Shown: positions 55,626 through 64,000, numbered from the stretch's first letter. The stretch: 64,000 bases of DNA from Burkholderiales bacterium (GCA_016191525.1 JACPOK010000019.1:1-64000), one strand, 5' to 3'. Program-made: numbers and translations. The notes: generated from the letters alone by a model not told the origin.

Positions 55626-55936
55626 TGCAGGAGTGGCCGGCCGACGCCGAGGCGCTGATGCGTTCGCGCTACGCCGCCTTCGTGGCCTGCGACGAGGCCT
55701 GGCTGCTGGCCAGCTGGCACCCTTCCACCCGGCCCTCGCAAGTGCCGTTCGAGCCCGGCGCCAAATGGCTGGGCTTGGAAGTGCGCGGCCACAAGCACAT
55801 TGACGGCACGCATGCCGAGGTCGAGTTCGTCGCCCGCTGCCGCAATGCCGGCGGCAAGGCCGTGCGGCTGCACGAGCGCAGCCGCTTCGTGAAAGAGGAT
55901 GGGCGCTGGTACTACCTGGACGGTGATCAGCGCTGA
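55625..55936 (+). CDS. YchJ-like (UPF0225) C-terminal domain protein
   Basis: A 103-residue protein whose pattern (ALMRSRYAAFVACDEAWLLASWHPSTRP, then VEFVARCRNAGGKAVRLHERSRFVKEDGRWYYLDGD) matches the NTF2-like domain of YchJ. Full-length YchJ has Cys-rich SEC-C motifs at both ends; these are absent here, so it is a core-domain version. It starts at the TGATG overlap with the acyl-CoA dehydrogenase. Function unknown. Confidence 0.85.
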   Translation: MQEWPADAEALMRSRYAAFVACDEAWLLASWHPSTRPSQVPFEPGAKWLGLEVRGHKHIDGTHAEVEFVARCRNAGGKAVRLHERSRFVKEDGRWYYLDGDQR

Positions 55937-56025
55937 GCGCCCGCGAAACCCATCCGCCCCGTCCTACAAGGCGCGGCCGCGCCGCTGTCTAGCATCTTCA
56001 GGAACACAACCTGAAAGGCAGCATC

Positions 56026-56286
56026 ATGTTTTCCATCCTTGGCACCATCCTCGTCGGCTTCGTGGTCGGGCTGATCGCGCGGGCCGTCAAACCCGGCAAC
56101 GACAAGCTGGGCCTGATCATGACCACCCTGCTGGGCATCGGCGGCGCCTTCGTGGCCCGCTACGCCGGCGCCGCCATGGGCCTTTACCAGGCCAACGAGC
56201 CGGCCGGCTGGATCGCGTCCATCCTCGGCGCCGTGATCCTGCTGTTCATCTACAGCCTGGTGCGCGGCCGCGCCCATACGCGCTGA
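56026..56286 (+). CDS. GlsB/YeaQ/YmgE-family membrane protein
   Basis: An 86-residue inner-membrane protein with three hydrophobic segments (about 3-20, 32-52, 60-80), the pattern of the transglycosylase-associated/GlsB family linked to stress. The Gly-rich MTTLLGIGGAFVARYAG part is typical. AAAGGCAG lies before the ATG. It is probably transcribed alone. Confidence 0.88.
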   Translation: MFSILGTILVGFVVGLIARAVKPGNDKLGLIMTTLLGIGGAFVARYAGAAMGLYQANEPAGWIASILGAVILLFIYSLVRGRAHTR

Positions 56287-56326
56287 GGCGTTCGGGGCCC
56301 CGATGGGCATTGTTTACCATCGGGTG

Positions 56327-56995
56327 ATGAATAAATTCGAGGCGGTTCTTTTCGATTGCGACGGCGTGCTGGTGGACAGCGAGCCCATCACCAACGGCGT
56401 ATTGCGCGACATGCTTGAAGAGCTGGGCTGGAAGCTATCGCGCGAGGAATGCATGCGCCTGTTCGTCGGCAAGGCGGTGATGGACGAGGTGGCGCTGATC
56501 GAATCCAATACCGGGCACCGCATCACCGATGAATGGATGCTGCGCTTTCGCGCGCGCCGCAACGAGGGCCTGGTGCGCGACGTGAAGGCGATACCCGGCT
56601 CGGTGGAGGCGGCGGCGCTGCTGCACCGGCGCTTCGAAGGCCGCATTGCCTGCGCCTCGGGCGCCGACCGGTTCAAGGTGGAATTGCAGCTGGAGAAATG
56701 CGGGCTGATGCCGTACTTCAAGGGCCGGATTTTCAGCGGCCATGAAATGCCGCGCTCCAAGCCGGCGCCCGACGTGTACCTGGCCGCGGCCGCAGCGCTT
56801 GGCATTGACCCGAAGCGCTGCCTGGTGGTGGAAGACACCGTCACCGGCGTGACGGCGGGCGTCGCCGCGGGCGCCACCGTATTCGGCTACAGCCCGCCCG
56901 AGGCCGGGCACGACGCGCCCGGTCCGCTGCGTGCCGCCGGGGCGCGGGCCATCTTCACCCACATGGCGCAACTGGACAGCTTGACGGCCGGCTGA
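56327..56995 (+). CDS. HAD-superfamily phosphatase (beta-phosphoglucomutase-like)
   Basis: A 222-residue HAD subfamily IA enzyme. The nucleophile motif AVLFDCDGVLVDSEPI is at residues 5-20, motif III Lys is in PRSKPAPDVYL near residue 145, and the acidic motif IV is VVEDTVTGV. A cap domain of four helices lies between. The ATG at 56327 is preferred to one at 56303 because the later one gives the canonical N-terminus. The substrate is a small phosphate ester, not further defined. Confidence 0.88.
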   Translation: MNKFEAVLFDCDGVLVDSEPITNGVLRDMLEELGWKLSREECMRLFVGKAVMDEVALIESNTGHRITDEWMLRFRARRNEGLVRDVKAIPGSVEAAALLHRRFEGRIACASGADRFKVELQLEKCGLMPYFKGRIFSGHEMPRSKPAPDVYLAAAAALGIDPKRCLVVEDTVTGVTAGVAAGATVFGYSPPEAGHDAPGPLRAAGARAIFTHMAQLDSLTAG

Positions 56996-57031
56996 GCCGC
57001 GCAACAATGGGGGCCCACCCCAGGAGACACC

Positions 57032-58600
57032 ATGGACACGGCCATCCGCCGGCAGACGATCGCCGACCTGTTGCACCGCACCGCCAAGCGCTATCCCGGC
57101 AAGCCCGGCCTGGCCTGCGGCGGCACGCAATGGACGTTCGCGCAACTCGATGCGGTGGCCGACAGCGTGGCGGCGGGCCTCGCCGGCATGGGCGTGGGCC
57201 AGGGCAGCCGGGTGGCGGTGCTGGCGCGCAACTCGCACGCGTTCGCGGCGCTGCGCTTTGCGCTCGCACGGCTGGGCGCGGTGCTGGTGCCCATCAACTT
57301 CATGCTCAAGGCCGACGAAGTGGCTTTCATCCTGCGGCATGCGCAGGCCGAACTCCTGGCCACCGATTCGGGCCTGGCCGACCTGGCCCGCGCCGCGGCG
57401 GCGCAGGGCACCGCGGTCAGGCAGTTCATCTGGCTGCCGTCGGAAGAAGCTTCGCAGCCGGTGGCCGGAATGACTTCGTTCGAGGACCTGGCCCGCACGC
57501 AGGGCACGCCGCCCCCGGTGTCCCTGGGCAGCATGGATTTGGCGCAGATCGTCTACACCAGCGGCACCGAATCGATGCCCAAGGGCGCGATGCTCACGCA
57601 CGACGCCGTCATTTCGCAGTACGCCAGCTGCGCGGTGGACGCCAGCATTGACCGCGGCGACGTGATGCTGCACGCGCTGCCGCTGTACCACTGCGCGCAG
57701 CTGGACGTGTTCCTGGGCCCGGCGGTCTACGTGGGCGCCAGCAGCATCGTCACGGCCAAGCCCACGCCGGAGAACCTGCTGCCGCTGATCGCGAAGCACG
57801 GCATCACCAGCTTCTTCGCGCCGCCCACGGTCTGGATCGCGCTGCTGCGCTCGCCGCTGTTCGACCAGACCGACCTGTCCAGCCTGCGCAAGGGCTACTA
57901 CGGCGCGTCCATCATGCCGGTGGAGGTGCTGCGCGAACTGGCGCGGCGGCTGCCGGAGGTGGGCTTCTGGAACCTGTACGGCCAGACCGAGATCGCGCCG
58001 CTGGCCACCATGCTGGGCCCCGATGACCAGCTGCGCAAACCCGGTTCCTGCGGGCGCGCCGTGCTGAACGTCGAGACCCGGGTGGTCGATGACAACCTGC
58101 GCGACGTGAAGCCCGGCGGCGAGGTCGGCGAAATCGTGCACCGCTCGCCGCACCTGATGCTGGGCTACTTCAAGGACGAGGAGAAAACCGCGGCCGCGTT
58201 CCAGGGCGGCTGGTTCCACTCGGGCGACCTGGCCACCATTGATGAGGAAGGCTTCATCACCGTGGTGGACCGCAAGAAGGACATGATCAAGAGCGGCGGC
58301 GAAAACGTGGCCAGCAGGGAGGTGGAGGAAATGATCTACCGGTTGCCCGCGGTGAGCGAAGTGGCGGTGATCGGCGTGCCTCACCCGAAGTGGGTGGAGG
58401 CGGTGGCCGCGGTGATCGTGGTCAAGGCCGGGCAGGCGCTGACTGAGCAGGAAGTCATGGCGCATTGCCAGCAGCACATGGCGGGCTTCAAGGCGCCCAA
58501 GGCAGTGGTGTTCACGGACGCGTTGCCCAAGAATCCCAGCGGGAAACTATTGAAGAGGGATTTAAGGGAAAGATACAAGTCGCAGCTGACGGGGGAGTAG
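57032..58600 (+). CDS. AMP-forming acyl-CoA synthetase
   Basis: A 522-residue ligase. The P-loop reads VYTSGTESMPKGAMLTH near residue 173, A5 is NLYGQTEI, the adenylate Asp region is WFHSGDLATIDEEGFITVVDRKKDMI, and the catalytic Lys lies in NPSGKLLKRDLRE. Related synthetases act on medium-chain or aromatic carboxylic acids. GGAGAC stands before ATG. An unknown secreted protein follows after ten bases. Confidence 0.92.
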   Translation: MDTAIRRQTIADLLHRTAKRYPGKPGLACGGTQWTFAQLDAVADSVAAGLAGMGVGQGSRVAVLARNSHAFAALRFALARLGAVLVPINFMLKADEVAFILRHAQAELLATDSGLADLARAAAAQGTAVRQFIWLPSEEASQPVAGMTSFEDLARTQGTPPPVSLGSMDLAQIVYTSGTESMPKGAMLTHDAVISQYASCAVDASIDRGDVMLHALPLYHCAQLDVFLGPAVYVGASSIVTAKPTPENLLPLIAKHGITSFFAPPTVWIALLRSPLFDQTDLSSLRKGYYGASIMPVEVLRELARRLPEVGFWNLYGQTEIAPLATMLGPDDQLRKPGSCGRAVLNVETRVVDDNLRDVKPGGEVGEIVHRSPHLMLGYFKDEEKTAAAFQGGWFHSGDLATIDEEGFITVVDRKKDMIKSGGENVASREVEEMIYRLPAVSEVAVIGVPHPKWVEAVAAVIVVKAGQALTEQEVMAHCQQHMAGFKAPKAVVFTDALPKNPSGKLLKRDLRERYKSQLTGE

Positions 58601-58610
58601 CCTTGCGGAT

Positions 58611-59594
58611 GTGAACAGGTTCTTGATTGCAGTGATGGCCGCGGTCTGCGTGGGCGCCTTCGCGCAGGACAAGGGCGCCGCGCCGGCCCTGCCTTCGGTC
58701 ACCATCAGCGCCAAGGCCAACCGCGACCCGGTGGAAAAATCGTATCGCCGGATGGTCAGGGGCATGGACCTGTTCGAGCGGCGCCACAGCCTCGCACCGC
58801 AGGCATCGCTGCGCTTCAAGCTGCTGCCGCGCCGCCCCAGCACCGACATGAGCCACGTCGAGATCGACGTGCTGGGGTCCACGGTGGCGCTGCCGGTCAC
58901 GGTGGCTGCAGACCACACCTTCACGCTGGAACGCAACGCACAGGCACTCCAGGAAAACGCCCAGGTCACGCCCAACCGCGCCTCGGGCAGCATGACCTGG
59001 CGCACCGAAATCCGCACGCCCGGCCTGCCGCCCAACACGCGCCGGCTGGGCGACCTGCGGCTGGAATGCGAGGTCGGCATGGAGGCGGGGCTGGTCTCCA
59101 ACGCCAACACGCTGATCAGCCGCGTTTTCAGCGCGCTGTCGGACACGCCGGCCTACTGCTATCGCAAGGAAACCCTGTACCTGTTCTTCGCCGAGCGGCC
59201 GCTGTTCAGCGTCACGCTTTCGGCCGGCGCCCGGCGCGAAGTGCTGGCCATCGACAAGCTGTATGCGGCCGCGAGCGACGACCCCGGGCTGAAGCAGGAC
59301 CTGCCGTTCTGCGACTGCGAAGTGCTGCTGGACCGCACCTACTTTCTGCCGCTGGGCGACGCCGGCTGGCCGGACGACACGCTGGTGGAGTTCGACTACA
59401 TGGACGATGGCGCGCCGGGCACCAAGACCCGCGCCGACCTGATCGCCGCGCTGGGCAAGGCCAGCACCATCGCCTTCGACAGCGGGTACGAGGTCTGGCT
59501 GTACCGCGTGAAGGGCACCGAGGTCGTGGTGCTGCTGGCGCCGGACGGGGTGGTGAAGAAATCGCGCGTCCGGGCGCCGGACGGCAGCAGCTAG
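58611..59594 (+). CDS. Secreted protein of unknown function
   Basis: A 327-residue protein that starts with GTG and a signal peptide (about residues 1-19, cleavage near AFA). The mature part has several Cys (ECEVG, YCYRK, FCDCEV), which suggests disulfides in the periplasm. No family is recognised. Its stop overlaps the convergent RcnB-like stop by four bases (CTAG). Confidence 0.72.
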   Translation: MNRFLIAVMAAVCVGAFAQDKGAAPALPSVTISAKANRDPVEKSYRRMVRGMDLFERRHSLAPQASLRFKLLPRRPSTDMSHVEIDVLGSTVALPVTVAADHTFTLERNAQALQENAQVTPNRASGSMTWRTEIRTPGLPPNTRRLGDLRLECEVGMEAGLVSNANTLISRVFSALSDTPAYCYRKETLYLFFAERPLFSVTLSAGARREVLAIDKLYAAASDDPGLKQDLPFCDCEVLLDRTYFLPLGDAGWPDDTLVEFDYMDDGAPGTKTRADLIAALGKASTIAFDSGYEVWLYRVKGTEVVVLLAPDGVVKKSRVRAPDGSS

Positions 59595-59977
59595 TTGGTC
59601 AGCAGGATCTGCGCAATGATGCCGGTGGCAATGGCCACCAGCAGGTAGTCGCCGCCGCTTTGCACCCACTGGTAGCCGCGGGGCGGCGCGCTCAGCCGGT
59701 GGTTGCGCCAGTCGTTGACCACGTAATTGCGATGCCGGTATTCGTAAGGCAGCGTGTCGCCCCGGTGCCAGCGCTGGTCCGGGCCCGAGCCGCGCTGTTC
59801 GCGGCGCTGCTGCGCGTAGTAGCCGGGAGGCACGTTGCCCGACCATTCCTGCTGCCGCTGGAACTGCCGCTGTGCCTTTTGCTGGGCGCCGACATCGCCG
59901 TCACCCTGGGCGAAGGCGCTGCCAGCGGCGGCGCCGGCAGCCACGATCAAGGCCGCGATGGCCAGTTTGCTGTTCAT
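59591..59977 (-). CDS. RcnB-family periplasmic protein
   Basis: A 128-residue protein with a signal peptide (cleaved near SAFA, residue 23) and a basic Gln/Arg-rich stretch followed by RGDTLPYEYRHRNYVVNDWRN and PPRGYQWVQSGGDYLLVAIATG, which is the RcnB pattern. RcnB of E. coli affects nickel/cobalt balance; most relatives are uncharacterised. AAGGAGT stands before ATG. A longer frame upstream was rejected. Confidence 0.87.
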   Translation of the reverse strand: MNSKLAIAALIVAAGAAAGSAFAQGDGDVGAQQKAQRQFQRQQEWSGNVPPGYYAQQRREQRGSGPDQRWHRGDTLPYEYRHRNYVVNDWRNHRLSAPPRGYQWVQSGGDYLLVAIATGIIAQILLTN

Positions 59978-60089
59978 GTCCGACTCCTTTGGCAGGTGCA
60001 AAATGTCCTGCAAGTGCGTACCCATTATGGGCACTCGCACGGAAAACGTGTGCAACCGGCCCGTGAATTTGGGTCAAGGAAAGATAAAG

Positions 60090-61235
60090 ATGAGCAACAC
60101 CACCGTTCCCGCCGGCCTGCAGCTGCGTTCACTGGTCAAGCCCGGCGGCCAGCTTGAAATTTCACTGGCGGCCGTGCCCACGCCCGCACCCTCGCCCGAC
60201 GAAGTGGTGGTGCGGGTCGAAGCCACGCCGCTCAACCCGTCCGATATCGGCCTGCTGTTCGGCGCGGCGGACATCGGCACCGCCACGCTCTCGGGCAGCG
60301 GCACTGGCGCCGTGGTCACCGCGCTGATCCCCGAGCGCGCCATGAAAGGCATGGCCGGCCGGCTGGGCCAGGCCATGCCGGTGGGCAACGAAGGCGCGGG
60401 CGTGGTCATCGCGGCCGGTGAATCCGCCGCTGCCCAAGCCCTGCTGGGCCGCACGGTGGCCGTGCTGGGTGGCGCGATGTATGCGCAGTACCGCTGTGTC
60501 AAGGTTGAGCAGTGCCTGCCGCTGCCGGCAGACGCTACGCCGGCGGAAGGCGCTTCCTGCTTCGTCAATCCGCTCACGGCGCTGGGCATGGTGGAGACAA
60601 TGCGCAGGGAAGGGCACACGGCGCTGGTCCATACGGCGGCGGCGTCCAATCTGGGCCAGATGCTCAACAAGATCTGCATCAAGGACGGTGTGGGCCTGGT
60701 GAACATCGTGCGCAAGCAGGAGCAGGCGGCGCTGCTGAAGTCACAGGGCGCGGCCCATGTGTGCGACGCTTCTTCGCCCACGTTCCTGGAGGATTTGACG
60801 CAGGCGCTGGTGGCCACCGGTGCCACCATTGGCTTCGACGCCACGGGCGGCGGCAAGCTGGCAGGGCAGATCCTGGGCTGCATGGAGGCCGCGCTGAACC
60901 GTACGGCGAAGGAATACAGCCGCTACGGATCGACCACCCACAAGCAGGTGTACCTGTATGGCGGGCTGGACACCGGCCCCACTGAGTTCAACCGCAACTT
61001 CGGCATGGCCTGGGGCATGGGCGGCTGGCTGCTGTTCCCGTTCCTGCAGCGCATTGGCGCGCCGGCGGCACAGGCGCTGCGCCAGCGGGTGGTGGACGAG
61101 CTGACCACCACCTTTGCCAGCAGCTACTCAAAGGAGATTTCGCTGGCCGAAGCCTTGCAGCCCGAACACATCGCCATCTACGGCCAGCGCTCCACCGGCA
61201 CCAAATACCTGATCAACCCCAACAAGGGGCTTTAG
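60090..61235 (+). CDS. MDR-family (quinone reductase-like) alcohol dehydrogenase
   Basis: A 381-residue protein of the medium-chain dehydrogenase/reductase family. The N-terminal GroES-like part has ATPLNPSDIGLLFG, and the Rossmann part TALVHTAAASNLGQML near residue 178. The zinc-ligand Cys cluster of classical alcohol dehydrogenases is not seen, so it is probably zinc-free. The ATG at 60090 has AAGGA upstream. Its last four bases overlap the convergent monooxygenase gene. Confidence 0.87.
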   Translation: MSNTTVPAGLQLRSLVKPGGQLEISLAAVPTPAPSPDEVVVRVEATPLNPSDIGLLFGAADIGTATLSGSGTGAVVTALIPERAMKGMAGRLGQAMPVGNEGAGVVIAAGESAAAQALLGRTVAVLGGAMYAQYRCVKVEQCLPLPADATPAEGASCFVNPLTALGMVETMRREGHTALVHTAAASNLGQMLNKICIKDGVGLVNIVRKQEQAALLKSQGAAHVCDASSPTFLEDLTQALVATGATIGFDATGGGKLAGQILGCMEAALNRTAKEYSRYGSTTHKQVYLYGGLDTGPTEFNRNFGMAWGMGGWLLFPFLQRIGAPAAQALRQRVVDELTTTFASSYSKEISLAEALQPEHIAIYGQRSTGTKYLINPNKGL

Positions 61236-62716
61236 TCGGGTGGCGCGGTGCGGGCGGTCAGCCGCATCACCCCGTCGCGCAACGGCGAGAACTTCAGCGC
61301 CAGCAGGTCCAGCAGGTAGTTCTGGTACATGCGCCACGGCCGGCGCAGGCCCTGGCGTGCCAGCAGGTGGGCCGAGCGCTGCACGTAACCGGAGCTGAGG
61401 TCCAGGAAGGGCTGGGTCGGCAGCGCGGGGTCGTCGTTGACCGGCGTGCAGATGTCCAGCTTGCGCGCTTGCATCTCGTTGAGCAGCCGGCAGACGTAGC
61501 GCGCCACCAGCTCGCACTTGAGCGTCCATGAGGCATTGGTGTAGCCCGAGGCCACCGCCAGATTGGGCACGCCGCTGTACATGGCGCCGCGGTAGACGAT
61601 GGATTTCGACAGGTCGGCCGGCACGCCGTCCAGCGTGAGCGCCGCGCCGCCCAGTACCTTGAGCTGAAGGCCCGTGGCGGTGACGATCACGTCCGCCTCC
61701 ATCTCCTGGCCCGAGGTGAGCCGGATGCCGCCCGGCGTGAAGCATTCGATCTGCCCCGTCACGATGCTGGCCTTGCCGGCGCGCACGGCCTGGAAGATGT
61801 CGCCGTCAGGCGCGATGCAAAGCCGCTGGTCCCAGGGCTTGTAGGTGGGCGCCAGGTGGCGGTCCACGTCGAAGCCCGGGCCCAGCAGGTGGCGGGCCTG
61901 GCGCAGGAGCAGCCGCCGCACGGTGTCGGGCCGGCGCCGCGAGAATTGGTAGAACGCCGTCGCCAGGGTGATGTTCTTCCAGCGGATCACCGCGTGCGAA
62001 AGCCGCTGGGGCAGCAGCTTGCGCAGCAGCGCGCCCACGCCGTCGCGCCCCGGCAGCGCCACGATGTAGCTGGGCGAGCGCTGCAGCATGGTCACGTGGG
62101 CGGCGGTGGCGGCCATGTCCGGCACCAGGGTGATGGCGGTGGCGCCGCTGCCGATCACCACCACCTTGCGGCTGGCGTAATCCAGGTCCGCGGGCCAGTG
62201 CTGCGGGTGCACGATGCGGCCGCTGAATTCCGCCTGGCCCGGCCACTGCGGGTCGTGTCCCTTCTCATAGTCGTAGTAGCCGCTGCAGAAAAACAGGAAG
62301 CGGCAGCTGAAGCACACGTCCTGCCCGTCGTCCCGGCGGGCCGTGACGGTCCAGCGCGCCTGCGCCGAATCCCATGCCGCGCCACTCACGCGGTGGCCGA
62401 AGCGGATGTGCGGCTCAATACCTTCCGCGCGCGCGGTGCCGGCCACGTAGTCGCGGATCACCGGGCCGGAGGCAAAGCGCGCATCGCTGGGCCAGGGGCG
62501 GAAGCTGTAGCCCAGCGTGAACATGTCGGAATCGGAGCGCACGCCGGGGTAGCGGAACAGGTCCCAGGTGCCGCCAATCGCCTGGCGGCCTTCCAGGATG
62601 GCGTAGCTGCGGCCGGGACACAGGGCCTGCAGGTAGTGCGCGGCCGCGATGCCGGAAAGGCCGGCGCCGACGATCACCACGTCAAGGAATGGGCCGCCGC
62701 CGTTGTCTGCCGTCAT
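61232..62716 (-). CDS. Flavin-containing monooxygenase, Baeyer-Villiger type
   Basis: A 494-residue class B flavoprotein. The FAD motif DVVIVGAGLSGIAAAHYL is at residues 12-29, the fingerprint FSGRIVHPQHWP (FxGxxxHxxxWP) near residue 155, and the NADPH motif VVVIGSGATAITL just after. It uses NADPH and oxygen to insert oxygen next to a ketone or to oxidise a soft heteroatom; the substrate is unknown. The ATG at 62716 is the only good start. Confidence 0.92.
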   Translation of the reverse strand: MTADNGGGPFLDVVIVGAGLSGIAAAHYLQALCPGRSYAILEGRQAIGGTWDLFRYPGVRSDSDMFTLGYSFRPWPSDARFASGPVIRDYVAGTARAEGIEPHIRFGHRVSGAAWDSAQARWTVTARRDDGQDVCFSCRFLFFCSGYYDYEKGHDPQWPGQAEFSGRIVHPQHWPADLDYASRKVVVIGSGATAITLVPDMAATAAHVTMLQRSPSYIVALPGRDGVGALLRKLLPQRLSHAVIRWKNITLATAFYQFSRRRPDTVRRLLLRQARHLLGPGFDVDRHLAPTYKPWDQRLCIAPDGDIFQAVRAGKASIVTGQIECFTPGGIRLTSGQEMEADVIVTATGLQLKVLGGAALTLDGVPADLSKSIVYRGAMYSGVPNLAVASGYTNASWTLKCELVARYVCRLLNEMQARKLDICTPVNDDPALPTQPFLDLSSGYVQRSAHLLARQGLRRPWRMYQNYLLDLLALKFSPLRDGVMRLTARTAPPD

Positions 62717-62764
62717 GCCGGCAGTTTAGGCGACGTCATATTCCTGGTGTGCGAAGATAAACCA

Positions 62765-63271
62765 ATGTTTGATTTCCTCACCGGCACCAAGCGCCCTCCG
62801 TCCGGAACCCCTGTGCTTTCGCCCCAGGAAGTGATGCAGCGCATCAAGGCGGCAAGCCGGCCCACGGCGCCATGGCAGGTGGTGGACGGCCATGCCGAAG
62901 GCGTCGACCTCATCGCTGAATGGCGCATCGTCGATGCCCGCTGGTATGAGATTTTTGCCAAGGCCGGCCTGGCGAAGGTGTTCAGGATCTACCTGAAGCT
63001 TGACGAGGCGCAAAAGCAGGTGCGCGCCCAGGACCGCGAATACGAGGTTTCCTGGACGGCAGGCGTGCCGCGCCTGGCGCTCGCGGGCAGCGCCTTCAAG
63101 GGGCAGACAAAGTCGGTCGAATTTGGCGCTTCGTATGGCTTCACCGAGAACCTCACCATCGGTGAGCAATACAAATACCGCTTCGCCACCAGCGAAATCA
63201 AGACGCCGGTGCAGCAGGCGGTCACGGCTTGCGGATGGGTGTACAAGGGCGTGGTTTTCGGCAAGCTTTAG
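62765..63271 (+). CDS. Conserved protein of unknown function
   Basis: A 168-residue soluble protein with no signal peptide, starting MFDFLTGTKRPPSGTPVLS. The sequence of alternating strands (AEWRIVDARWYEIFAKAGL, FRIYLKLDEAQKQVRAQDRE) suggests an alpha/beta domain, but I recognise no family. A longer frame upstream belongs to the antisense of the monooxygenase and was rejected. It is divergent from the monooxygenase across 48 bases. Confidence 0.75.
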   Translation: MFDFLTGTKRPPSGTPVLSPQEVMQRIKAASRPTAPWQVVDGHAEGVDLIAEWRIVDARWYEIFAKAGLAKVFRIYLKLDEAQKQVRAQDREYEVSWTAGVPRLALAGSAFKGQTKSVEFGASYGFTENLTIGEQYKYRFATSEIKTPVQQAVTACGWVYKGVVFGKL

Positions 63272-63393
63272 CCGCAAGCACCACGAATGGGCGCTTCTGC
63301 CCCAAAGTAAAGCAATCCTGGCGTCTGAATGGTGCGCCTCCCTGCGGGGGCCAGGCCGCGCAAGTCACTCGCGCCCCCGCCTGATGCGCGGAT

Positions 63394-63437
63394 TGCACCA
63401 ACGGGGCGCATGCGTGCCTGTTTGGCCCGGAATTTGC
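63394..63437 (+). promoter_or_regulatory. Sigma-54-like promoter with NtrC-like site
   Basis: TGGCCCGGAATTTGCT has GG (63424-63425) and GC (63436-63437) ten bases apart, the spacing required for sigma-54. Upstream, TGCACCAACGGGGCGCA (63394-63410) matches the NtrC dyad TGCACCA-N3-TGGTGCA in 12 of 14 positions. It lies closer than most NtrC sites. The FNT gene starts 72 bases downstream. The rest of the 237-base gap (63272-63508) shows GC-rich bases and no gene. Confidence 0.5.
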
Positions 63438-63508
63438 TCTTTCGTACTCGCATCCGCGCCCGGCGCAGGTGCGCTTCGTGGCGATCGACGACTTCCATAG
63501 GAAACTAA

Positions 63509-64000
63509 ATGGCGTACCTGGTACCTTCAGAATTTGTGAAAAAGATGGTGGATGCGGGGGAATCCAAGATCTTCATGTCCACCCGCGACACCGTGATCCG
63601 TGCCTACATGGCCGGCGCCATCCTGGCCCTGGCGGCCTGGTTCGCAGTCACCATCAACGTGCAGACAGGCCAGCCGCTCGCCGGCGCCGTGCTGTTCCCC
63701 GTCGGCTTTGTCATGCTGTATTTGTTCGGCTTTGATCTGCTCACCGGCGTGTTCGTGCTGTGCCCGCTGGCGCTGATCGACAAGCGCCCCGGCGTCACGC
63801 TCAAGGGCGTGCTGCGCAACTGGGGCCTGGTTTTCGTGGGCAATTTCGCAGGCGCGTTCACCGTGGCCGTGATGATGGCCATCTACGTGACCAACGGCTT
63901 TTCGACCGAGCCGAGCGCGGTGGGCAAGGCGCTCGGCGTGATCGGCGAGAACCGCACGCTGGGCTACCAGAAGTACGGCGCCAACGGCATGCTGACCCTG
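63509..64000 (+). CDS. Formate/nitrite transporter (FNT) family protein, partial
   Basis: The first 164 residues of a membrane protein cut off by the window end. It reads MAYLVPSEFVKKMVDAGESK, then hydrophobic helices near 31-50, 58-80, and 100-125, with GFDLLTGVFVLCPLALID and NWGLVFVGNFAGA. This is the FocA/NirC pentameric channel pattern for formate, nitrite or hydrosulfide. The start ATG at 63509 follows AGGAAACTAA. A sigma-54-like promoter upstream favours a nitrogen-related role such as nitrite import. Confidence 0.85.
   Translation, partial: MAYLVPSEFVKKMVDAGESKIFMSTRDTVIRAYMAGAILALAAWFAVTINVQTGQPLAGAVLFPVGFVMLYLFGFDLLTGVFVLCPLALIDKRPGVTLKGVLRNWGLVFVGNFAGAFTVAVMMAIYVTNGFSTEPSAVGKALGVIGENRTLGYQKYGANGMLTL

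Noticed and set aside
62716..62764. TTTAGGC near 62725 as a further copy of the 18-bp element
   Set aside because: Only seven bases match and the rest of the element is missing.
63270..63508. Search for a tRNA or small RNA gene in the larger gaps (18533-18761, 63272-63508)
   Set aside because: No cloverleaf, T-loop sequence or terminated transcript could be seen.

Overview
The window is about 64 kb of high-GC DNA from a betaproteobacterium, most likely Burkholderiales, family Comamonadaceae. The grounds are housekeeping proteins of betaproteobacterial type (glyQ/glyS, lnt, aceK, phhA/hpd, a LiuR-type regulon) and a short interspersed repeat of a kind I associate with Comamonadaceae genomes. 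No genus can be fixed from sequence alone. Nearly every base is coding. No gap between genes exceeds 300 bases, and I found no tRNA, CRISPR array, transposase or integrase.

Layout. 1-500: end of an rRNA operon (3' part of 23S, 5S, terminator). 0.5-7 kb: a FadD-type ligase overlapping an MBL-fold hydrolase gene, an unknown protein, a TAT-signal small subunit with a GMC dehydrogenase, and a lipase-like hydrolase. 7-13 kb: a signalling block with a receiver-cyclase-like protein, a large hybrid histidine kinase, a LuxR-type regulator and a Crp/Fnr regulator. 13-18.7 kb: an M4 metalloprotease, a zinc-ribbon/cyclase/AAA/TPR giant, then a visibly less GC-rich patch with a methyltransferase and a protein of unknown function. 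18.7-21.3 kb: phenylalanine/tyrosine catabolism (phhA, hpd) with a divergent Lrp-type regulator. 21.4-32.9 kb: a housekeeping block (GNAT, corC, lnt, amidohydrolase, BASS transporter, glyQ-ABM-glyS, gmhB, plsC, YgjP-like metalloprotein). 32.9-46.6 kb: a multi-PAS histidine kinase, an operon of GNAT, sensor-fused MFS transporter and PF04392-type binding protein, an orphan secretin, a LuxR response regulator with its histidine kinase, and a small Cys-rich secreted protein. 46.7-55.9 kb: a LiuR-type regulon with two clear palindromic operators, isovaleryl-CoA dehydrogenase, carbonic anhydrase, aceK, thiolase, SDR and a second acyl-CoA dehydrogenase. 56-64 kb: GlsB-like protein, HAD phosphatase, acyl-CoA synthetase, an unknown secreted protein, RcnB-like protein, a zinc-free-looking MDR reductase, a Baeyer-Villiger-type monooxygenase, an unknown protein and the start of an FNT (formate/nitrite) channel behind a sigma-54-like promoter.

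Main discoveries. (1) A short palindromic repeat occurs three times. Two copies lie inside genes in the same reading frame and encode a matching peptide; the third supplies the stop codon of the thiolase. (2) An 18-bp element (core GGGCCTAACG/TGGCCTAACG) stands in the same orientation 30-52 bases before the start codons of the GNAT-MFS operon, the orphan secretin and the Cys-rich secreted protein. This points to one regulon, possibly controlled by the LuxR regulator and kinase encoded between them. This envelope-signalling/secretin locus is my best candidate for an undescribed system. (3) A Crp-type regulator with an intact nucleotide-binding cassette lies between a degenerate and an intact class III cyclase. 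All functional statements rest on motifs read by eye; no search was run.
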